A stretch of 64,000 nt of DNA, from the NCBI GenBank assembly GCA_963931865.1, contig OZ007516.1, positions 4,995,897 through 5,059,896 of the forward strand, given 5' to 3'. Position 1 is the stretch's first letter; every line of letters starts with the position of its first letter. A program made the position numbers and the translations under genes. This DNA is from Axinella damicornis (taxonomy: Eukaryota; Porifera; Demospongiae; Axinellida; Axinellidae). The notes beneath the pieces are model-generated. The model was not told the DNA's origin. It searched no databases and saw only the letters and a program-made list of their open reading frames with translations. Positions 1-9,885 of this stretch are shown here, one piece after another.

Positions 1-1923
1 CCAGTTATGCCACACTTGTGATACTTTGAAGTTGTGAGAAAGCGATTGGTTCATGCACAGCTCAGTGTAAACTGGTTGTGTGAAAACCGTCCGTGAGTAT
101 AGTCCACCAAATATCGGCTGAAAGTTGTTTCTCGCTACGTAGTTCACTCACTGATCGTCATACATAGATGCAGATTGAAGATTAATCTTTCATTTACAAG
201 ATTGTTCAACCCCAAAAATACGACAGTTTCCTAGAATATGCAGAGTATCCCACACACCTACTAACTTGCCAATAATCGGTATCCATTATGGATTATCGTC
301 ACATGTATGCACAGCCTACAATATAGTACTGTCAGAAATTGCACAACGGATACCATGCGTACATGCAGTTACTGTAACAATAGGTCATTTTATATTCAGC
401 AAATGGTATTTATGTACATACATGTCTTGATTGCAATTTGTGATCACTCCTATCGATGAGCCTCCCAGCATTGTAGTCATCTCTGATTGCGACCACTCTC
501 TCATATGCTGCTGTGTTCTGCAAATCGCATTTCTGTCATTTGTGTGCATTACCAGTGCCAGAGTGCCTCTGACTTGGCCCTGCCCTGCCTGCCAGACTCA
601 CTCACGCTTGTACGCGTTCAGCACCAGTAGCTGCTCTCTTGTAATGCCATCTCTGATTGCGACCACTCTCTGGCCTGTTGCTCCAGCGACCGACTGAGTC
701 CAGGTTCTCGCCACTTGGTACTCAGGATCGTCTTGTCAACAATACCTGGCCATGCTCTATGTATTGCTTCAAACACACACACCCTCCCCCCCCCCCTTCT
801 CATTAATTTACCTATTCCATACAGTTTCAAACTGGTTTAGATTTATTACGCGAGTGGATGATTGTAGACAAAGTGACTATAGCAGGGTGGGGTGTAGTTG
901 AGGGGAACAATGAAGAGAGATTTTTATGAGCACTTTCGTCCTTCCTGTTGGCTGTTATTGCTCATTCTGTGTAGGTATGTGCCAGAATCAATCTGGGTTG
1001 TTTGTGATGTCTTTGCATGGAATGAGGCTAGCTGCAACCAAGGACTGCAATACTATGTGTGCACACATGATAACATTTGTAGAATATAGCTACGTACGCC
1101 CATCACCTAATCCTATGGTGTTGCCAACGGAAGCTATGGCATAAGTCCTTCCCTCCCTACACAAACACATACACACAAAACATGCTTATATGCTACTTTT
1201 GGTGGCTCATAAGCTCTTAACCCTTTACCAACCAATGACTGCAAAACCCGTCATGAGACTTTCAGCTTCATGCTGTCACATCCGGCTATGTCCTTGGGAC
1301 TTAGGTTCTGCATGAGCAGAAGGGCGGGACAGGGGGAGGTGAGTGGGTGCACCCGAAGGGTGCAAACAGCATGGCCACATCTGGGCTTAGCCGTGAATAG
1401 CTCTTGGTTGGAGCCGGGTAGGCCATTTCTCGGGTGCACCAGGTTGTGGGCAGGAGTATATAATCACAAGCTGCCCAGCAGAGCCTCATTCCAAAGGCAG
1501 TTCGCTCTGCATGCATCTGCAGCTCATATACGACACTCCTCCTGCCCCTATATATTTCCTGTATAGTGATTGGGGTTAGTGAGCCCCCTGAACTTGACAG
1601 CTATGGCTTACCTAGAAAACAGTGGTCTTACCTTGTAGAGCCTTAAATTCCAGTGTTCAAGGATGATTTTTCTGCTAGAGGGAATTACCATTGCCGAAGC
1701 ATCTTAATCGCCTACTCGTTAATGAGTGGCTGTGGTCAGAATCACGAATGTGGAAAGCATGGCTGTGTGCAGTTCTGTGTGAAGTTTTAAGCATGAAAAC
1801 TGATGGGAACCGTATCTAGGTTATGCTTAAGTAGCTAAATTACAAGCTATAAAACTGACCTCCAAAACCTGTGCTTGTTTAATTAATGTGCCTATAACAA
1901 TGTAACTTGTCATTGTGTGACAG
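1..1923. other. Non-coding flank upstream of the LRAT-repeat gene A
   Basis: I see no convincing exon here. Bases about 490-1140 are recognisably similar to 32230-32690 and mark the left edge of the segmental duplication; shared stretches include 'caatacctggccatg' and 'aacaatgaagagaga'. The ORF at 898-1089 is interrupted in the copy-B counterpart, so it is not conserved coding sequence. A missing first exon of gene A (start codon, possibly a signal peptide) should lie here or further left, because the first visible exon begins mid-codon. Confidence 0.5.
1221..1670. mobile_element. piggyBac-like MITE family member, right end unclear
   Basis: The sequence begins TTAA|CCCTTTACC and is followed by a core (GAGACTTTCAGCTTCATG, TCACATCCGGC, GGGTGCACCCGAAGGGTGCA) shared with 22216-22719, 18463-18620 and 55763-56045. 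The 22216 copy has clean TTAA flanks at both ends, which suggests the superfamily. Here the right terminus has decayed and I cannot place it exactly. Confidence 0.5.
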
Positions 1924-4900
1924 ACACTGATGTGATCCGTGAAGATCCACCAGGAGTTCCACTCTATCATGTGCCTATCGGTGAAGTAACAGATCTGCAA
2001 CGTGGAGACCATATACTCTACCGAGTATGTAACAAGCCATATCGAGCATGCTACAGAAGTGCTCTGGTGCTGAAAAGAGAGGGGACAAGAATTCACGTGG
2101 TCATGAACAGCACTGATGGTGTCAAAGAAGAACGGTTCAACGCTTTTGATGACCTCTACGTAGTCAAATACTCACACTGCTACTCCGATGATGAAGCTGT
2201 CCGACGTGCAATGCAGCGGCTTGAGTGGAAAGAAAACTGTTATCACTGTCTGTATAACAACAGCCATCACTTTGTAACACTGGCGAAGACAGGCAGAGAA
2301 AATCCGTTGACTGAAATTATTGAGAGCCTGACACAACAGGAAGGTATGTTTTATCAAGGCTTGTGGTCTGTATGTGTATGGTGAAGTTATTAGACAAGAC
2401 ACGTTCCACGTATGGCATTGTTAATTAAGTGTCTGATGATTGTTGCATCCCTCTTTACTGCGACAGCGTACCTGTGTGTCCATTCACATCTCAGTACTTC
2501 ATCTATAGCTGCTTCCCAAATCTCACAATATATACACGGTAGCCACAAATGTAGCGAGCATGTTCTTTCTGACATCCCAGCCTGAGTACGAAGTGAAAGA
2601 TCTTCAAAAAATTGTTGGTAGCTAGCATGTAGTATTGACTCATTTCCACATGAGGATTTGAGATTCTCACCTGATAGATTTCCGAGACATCACCTGCATG
2701 GTTGCCGAGTTTTGAGAACTATTATGCCGCCTCCATGGGTCAGACACACGGCAGTGATAGCCCCCACACTTTGAGAAGGAAACGGCGAATCACGAATCTT
2801 TCAGGTGAAAACTTAGATTTGTGTTCAACTCCGGTAGTAATAGGAGGAGGTGGATGTTTTACATGCCGCCTAGAACAAAATCAATATTAACTGGCAATAT
2901 GTAATTAATCAGCAGTGTTTGTTTACAGGATGTAGTGGGCCCAGGCATGGTTAATAGCTTAATTACGCTACTGGTAGGGGGAAAAAAATTGTGCCTCAGA
3001 AATAGCTAAATAAAGTTTGACTAGTAGGGATGGCCTACAAAGATTCTAACTTAGCCACTTGCTCCCTTCGCTTGCTCAGCTACTTCCCCCTCGATCGCCT
3101 ATGTGAGTAATCCGGCGCCCAGACAGCTCTCTGTGCAGAGCTGCTGCTCCCCAATTGTGTCCGCTTCAGCCGATTGCATCGATCCGCTTCAACTGCTGCT
3201 CCCCGTTTGTGTCCGCTTCAGCTGCTGCTCCCCAATTGCGTCCGCTTCAGCTGCTGCTCGCCGCTTGCATCCGCTTCAGCTGCTGCTCCCCAATTGCATC
3301 CGCTTCAGCTGCTGCTCTATCCCCAATTGCGCCCGCTTCGACTGCTGCTCCTCGATTGCATCCCCCAGCTGTTCTGGAAGGTTCTAGCCCATGTCCGGGC
3401 ACAATGTTCTTGAACATTCTTTGCGGAGTTCAAGGTTCAGTAAATTGAAGTACGAAGGTCACGCGTCACTAGTTTAGTCCCGCCCCACGAACATCCCACT
3501 TCCGTCATGCACAAAAACACACACGTACTGTGCCATCGTAATATTGCTATCATGCTTTGACCCAACCGTACAATTTTGGTGCTGAAACTCACCTTGGTGC
3601 ATGGTGGAGATACAAGCGCTTTTGTCTTCCCATCAGCTGCCATTGCTCAAGCACTCTCTTCAACTTTGGTTGCCAATACAGCTCTTACGAAAGGCCCACA
3701 AAGATTCTGACCTCACAGTTGTGATTGCTGTCATTCAGTGATGCACTTACTATGCTGGCAACGTTGTGAGTGCTGTAATAACTTTCCCTTTGGCCGCCAT
3801 CACTTCATTGGCATCTTTCAGATATCCAGTTTGCTTAGAAGGCTATGTGAAATTTCAGCCTCTGTAACTGTACTAGGCCTGGGCGGATTATTTTTGTGAA
3901 TATTAGGTATTGGGGAGAATCCGGGAGGCATAACATGTCTAAAGTTCGAACTCAGGTCATGTGAGCTTCCTTGTGGTTCGAGCTCACGATCATTGTGTAC
4001 TGCATATACAGTTATGTACATGTAGCTACTACATTTGAGTCATTTTGAGTAGTTCTGTGAGAGGAATCAGGGTTTGAATAACAGGATGAACACTTCGAGA
4101 AGTTTGGTAATTATTGGTGTTGTGCGTTTGTAACTACAGTGCATATATTCCTATACCTTTTGCATTGCCAATACACAGGAATAAATGGGGAGAATCAGGA
4201 ATAGAACAATAAGTGAAGGTTTGGGAATAATCTGCCCAGGCCTAAACTGTACTAGCTGACTCAGGTTTGTTACTTTGAATAGCTAGTCCACTATCACTTA
4301 TTTGCATTGCAGCAGGCACTCACATTCAATTTGCAAGAGATGCCTTGTCCCTTGGGTCAAAGGTAGCATAATGATTAGGAATATAGGCATGCATCATGCA
4401 ATAATTATGCCTAGCTGTCTAAAACACTTTGCAATCCTGCAGTATTACATTGCTCATGATTGCTGTGACATTTTCGGTGCAAGTCTGTTGTTTGTTTTGA
4501 GGGATGGTGTCCGATAATTGATATGTGTGATCACATTGATACATAATATAATAACTTGATTCACATAATATCCATATTCGGACGCGCTAGCGCGGAAGTT
4601 GTACAATTGTGGAAGTGGGTGTGACCTTCTGTCGATAGTGCACATCCATCTCACTGTGCGTTGCAAGTTTGATGTCTCTCTCGTGTTTGGCTCAGGAGTT
4701 ATAAGATAAAAGTCTGAAACAGCTACTGTATAATTATATGCATTATTGGACGCCGCTCCCCTTTGCTTCCTCTGAACCAGTTTTCGGTGGGATTTCTGCA
4801 GCCTGGTGAAGCCCCAAGATCCTTCTGCTGCACGCCTGATTTTTGGTGTTGTAGCTGCCTCAGGTGCTGAGGCGTGTCGTTGGAATGTTGACCAAGTCTC

Positions 4901-7900
4901 ACCCTCTTTGATTGGACAGTGGGTTTTGCCATATTTTTATAGTATGGATGCCACCAACATCGCTTTGGGGCCATGATACAGACATTACAGGAAAGTGCAG
5001 CTTTTCAGCAACACAATGGTACAAGTCTGGTGTTCATGCATGGTGTAGTTCTCTAGACGGAGCTGTTCTTCTCATTTTCTTCCAGTCGATCGAATATGCT
5101 GATGTACTGGATAGAAAGACGAAAAACAGCTCCATCTCAAGAACTATACAATGTATGAGCACTGAAATTGTACCATTGTGCTGCTGAGAAGCTGCACATT
5201 CCAGTGATTTCTGCAACATGGCCTAAAGAGGTGTTGGTGACGTCCATACTAAAAGCACGGTGAGATCCACTGTCCGATCAAAGTGGGCGAGACTTGGTCA
5301 ACATTCCAATGACACCCCTCAGTGCCTGAGGCAGCTACAACACCAAAAATCAGGCGTGCAGCAGAAGGGCCTTGGGGCTTCACCAGGCTGCAGAAATCCC
5401 ACCGAAAACTGGCTCAGAGGAAGCAACGGGATGTGGCGTCTGATAATGCATACAATTATATAGCTATTTTGACAGATTATAATTCCATAGCCAAACAAGA
5501 GAGCAACACCAAACTTGCAACGTACAGTGAGATGGATGTGCACTATCGATGGAAGGTCACACCCACTTCTGCAATTGTACAACTTCCGTGCTAGCGCGTC
5601 CGAATGTGGATGGTGTCCGATAACTGATAACTTTCTCAAGTGATGCATTTTGCAACTCAAAGCCATGATGGAAAAGGTCAAAGGATGTTTGAATTCCAAG
5701 GGCCAAAGTTACTCAATAGCTACTGCTAGTGCCAAGATCAATACCATATTTGGTACTACATTGGGATTGCTTGGCTATGGAGATACCGTAGTCGCCCGTT
5801 ATTAGGTGCAGCTCACTTACAGGCACATATTCACTGTTAGGCGCAGGTTCAACTCTTGTTTCAGCTACTCTTTATCAAGCTTCTTCAAGAAACTTGGCTC
5901 TTTTTCATCCTACAGAGTGGAAAGAGCTATAAATCGAAATGAAGCGCACTTCCTATTCAAGGAATGTCATTCAAAAGTAATCGCATCTCGTTATTAGATG
6001 CATATTTCCTTCCTGTGGAGATGTAGGTGCACGTGCCTAATAACGAGCGACTGTGGTATATATAGCTTTGCTCATTTAAAGTTGCCTCAGTGAAAACATA
6101 ATCTGTTTCATGCAGATCCCTTGACACCAGTGCTTACGAAAGTTAAAGTCTCCAACTTGAGTGACGTGAGTCAAGGTGATCACGTAATGACTGGTACGCA
6201 GCACTTCCTCATTGCTAGCACTGACATTGCACGTAATGAATTCACTGGCTACACATGTGAGAAAAGAAAAGCTGTCAAAAAGGTGTGTACATGGGACCCA
6301 AACGCGTACAATATCAAGTATGATGATTCACTCTCCACAAGAGAAGCACTCGCAAATGCTGAAAAAGAAATAGAGCAAGTGGCTGTGTGGTCTGACAGTG
6401 AAAAGGTGGCTGTAAAATGGTCTGACAGTGATATGTTTGTTACGAAGATGAAGACAGGAAAGAAGCACTCATTCAATGAATGCTGCCTCTTCAATGAAAA
6501 CAATGAACTCAGCTCGACGCAAATAACTCCTGACTTAGCAGTAGATGAGGGAGACCACCTCGTGGTGAAGGATGAAAATGGCAACTACCAGTCTGTTCTA
6601 GTACTCAAGCATTCTCATGGGAATGAACTCATAGTCATGCCTGATCTCACTTCTGTGGAGCAATATGGCACCCTTGACATCAAGAAATACACAGAAGTAT
6701 ATCGTGTCAATTATACGCAAAGCCTACCAGTTGATGAAGTGTTTCAGAGAGCTACGAGTACGAGGGGTCGTGAAGTCCTCCAAGCTTGCAGAGGTGAATC
6801 AAGCAAATTTATATCGTGGGCAAAAACTGGTAAGAAAGAGCTTATAAATGTATTGCAACTGGATAAAAAAATTGCTCAGGTGTGCCCATTACAACGAGAA
6901 AAAATCTTGGACGTTGAAGAAATAAAGGAAGGAGATCACCTCATTCGATCATACCCTGGACACTGGTGGCACTTCATGATCACAGAATTCCACACATCCG
7001 ATCCATCTAAGTTCACGACTATTTACTGTTATCGCGGTCGCATAAAAGAGACAGAGGAGACTCTTGACCCCACCAAGCATGACATCTATCGAATTGTTTA
7101 TCCTGAATCTCTTCCAGTTCCAACAGCTATTGAGAGAGCTAGGTCAAAAATTGGCAAAGTTGAGTTATCCCCCCTAGCACGTATGTGGTTCATACGATGG
7201 GCAAAGACTGGTTCTGATGAGGGGATTGAAGTTGACTTTCTTGTCAACAATGCCATGCCAGCATCAAAAAGTCAAATTTGTGCATTCACCCAGCTCAATC
7301 CAGGGGATTACCTTGTTGAAGAGGAAAACAAACTCACGCCATGGCATCACTACCTTGTGACTAAGGTGGACTCTCCAACCTGCTGCGAAGCCATTGGAAG
7401 TTGGAATCGGAAGATAACCACGAGCAACCTTACCTTTAACCAGAATAACAAGTACTATCGCCTTATCTACAATAGTGGTGCTTGTATTTCCCCACATCAG
7501 GCTATAGCTAAGGCAGAAGCTCTAGATGGACAGGTTTTCATTAGGTCAAAATACTCACGCCAGAATTTTGTGAATTATGTGAAAACCGGTAATGATGAAA
7601 CCATTGAGATTGATGGTGTTCTGGACGATCGTATTTTGCTTCGCAGAGAAAGAGTTGAGTCTGCTTTACAACTTCGACCAGGTGACCATATAGAGCGTCC
7701 AGTGCCTTATAGTTTAAGGGGATTGTACCACCACATGATGGTTGTTGACACACCTTCTGATCAACGAAAATGCACAGTCATCCATTATAATAATAGCCCA
7801 CAGTGGTATAAAATTTGTGTTGTAGAAGAAGAGATTGACCTTGTTGATGAAGGAGACCATTTCTTTCAAATCAAGTATCCTGAGCGACTTCAACCAGAAA

Positions 7901-8023
7901 GTGGCCTTGAGTATCTGAGGAAATGTGTTCAGGTAATGATTAGTAAGTACTGTTATGATACATAACACGTGTTAGGGCTAGGTATACTGGAGCAACTAAC
8001 ATAGTCTCCCAATCATACGTTTG

Positions 8024-8054
<31 letters not shown>

Positions 8055-9851
8055 AATATATATATATATATATTTTTTTTTTCTTTTTATCTGTGATTAA
8101 AGTGGGTAGAGGGCTTTTTTACTTGAGTATTTATTTAACAAAATAGCAGTTACTAGGTACTCTGGTACTCTGAACACATGGTTGAGATATTCTGGAAGAC
8201 ACTCACCACGGGGTGGTTAAATGAACTTGCCTATGCAAGAACATGCATGGGGGGAGGACATTCACTCAAAGGGAGCATATTAGTGAGAGATTATGGTATT
8301 GCTATCAATCTCCCTCTAACTTAATGAGATTCATAGTTGGTGAGAATGGGCCCTCAAAACGGCCTAGACTTGCACTGTGAGCCAGCTTGGCATGGTTTGC
8401 CGATTTTTAATGAGATTCATTGATCCTCCATGCACATATTAATGAGATTCATAGTTGGTGAGAATGGGCCCTCAAAACGGCCTAGACTTGCACTGTGAGC
8501 CAGCTTGGCATGGTTTGCCGATTTTTAATGAGATTCATTGATCCTCCATGCACATATTAATGAGATTCATAGTTGGTGAGAATGGGCCCTCAAAACGGCC
8601 TAGACTTGCACTGTGAGCCAGCTTGGCATGGTTTGCCGATTTTTAATGAGATTCATTGATCCTCCATGCACATATTAACCCTTTAACCACCGAATTCTTC
8701 CCACCAAGACAACACATTTTCATGCATTCAGCGCACACCACTTTCGTAGGTACTCCTCTCCCACAGCATTCGCTCCTCAGCGGCCAAACTTGGTGGGGCC
8801 CGCACACATGGAGAGACCTCTCTGGCAATACTGTTAATGATATTCATGACCCCCCACAAGCCCAGCAATCGGAGGTCAAAGGTGGATGTCAGCCGGATTT
8901 TCGCCCAGCATTTCCCTAAACTTGGGCCAGATCTGACTGATGGCACACCTTACACCACCAATTTGCAGGTTTTCTTGAGGCCCTGGGTGGGGTCTATGAA
9001 TATCATTAGAATCAAAAATTCTCGGGTCAACGAATCTCATTAAAATCAAAAGACGCCCACGACAGCCCGAAGGGGGGGCTGCCGCCCCCCCTTCGAAACC
9101 TCCCCGCTTGTACGTTTAGTGGGGGAGGCGCGCCGAAATCTGACCAAATTTTTGCTTCGTGCCTGAAAGTCGTCCCTAGGCCCTCTGAAGATTTTTTGGT
9201 CTCTTTTTGGACTGGCGAGAAGCCCTACAAGTGCATAGGGTCTAAATGACGCATTTATGCGTCAATAGGGCTTAAAGGGTTAATGAGATTCATAGTTGGT
9301 GAGAATGGGCCCTCAAAACGGCCTAGACTTGCACTGTGAGCCAGCTTGGCATGGTTTGCCGATTTTTAATGAGATTCATTGATCCTCCATGCACATATTA
9401 ACTGGTGCATTTATACTGCTCGGCTGTATATGTACGTAGAGGTCATTGAATTCCTCACTCTTTCCCACCCTAGATTGTGAAACAACAGGGGAAAGTGGAA
9501 AAGGTAAAATATAAGTCTTAGAGTCATTGTCCTAACTTGTCATAAATTCTGTAACGGTTGTTATGTAAGGTATATATGCATGTTGTTGGGGGGGGGGGCA
9601 GGGGGGGCTAACATGGTGCTTGCAAAATAATAACTTGTAGTAAATGAGCTTCATTACTAATTCTAAAGCAGCAGTCAGCTGCATGCTGTCTGCTGAATCC
9701 ATTTATACACACAAGAAGTATGATATTGGCTTCTCTCACACTCGTTCCCCCTGCATGTAGCTGCCTCTTCATTCAGAACCTGCAGGTTCCCACTCAACTC
9801 ACCAGGTAATAATTATACAATGATCTGAATGGCAGCATGATTTGCATGTAT

Positions 9852-9885
<34 letters not shown>

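Noticed and set aside
898..1144. ORFs near 0.9-1.1 kb as the first exon of gene A
   Set aside because: The corresponding copy-B sequence has an early stop and no compatible donor was seen.
8321..9400. 118-bp direct repeats considered as a CRISPR-like array
   Set aside because: Head-to-tail satellite units without spacers, in an intron of an animal gene; the gap before the fourth unit is a TTAA-flanked transposon.
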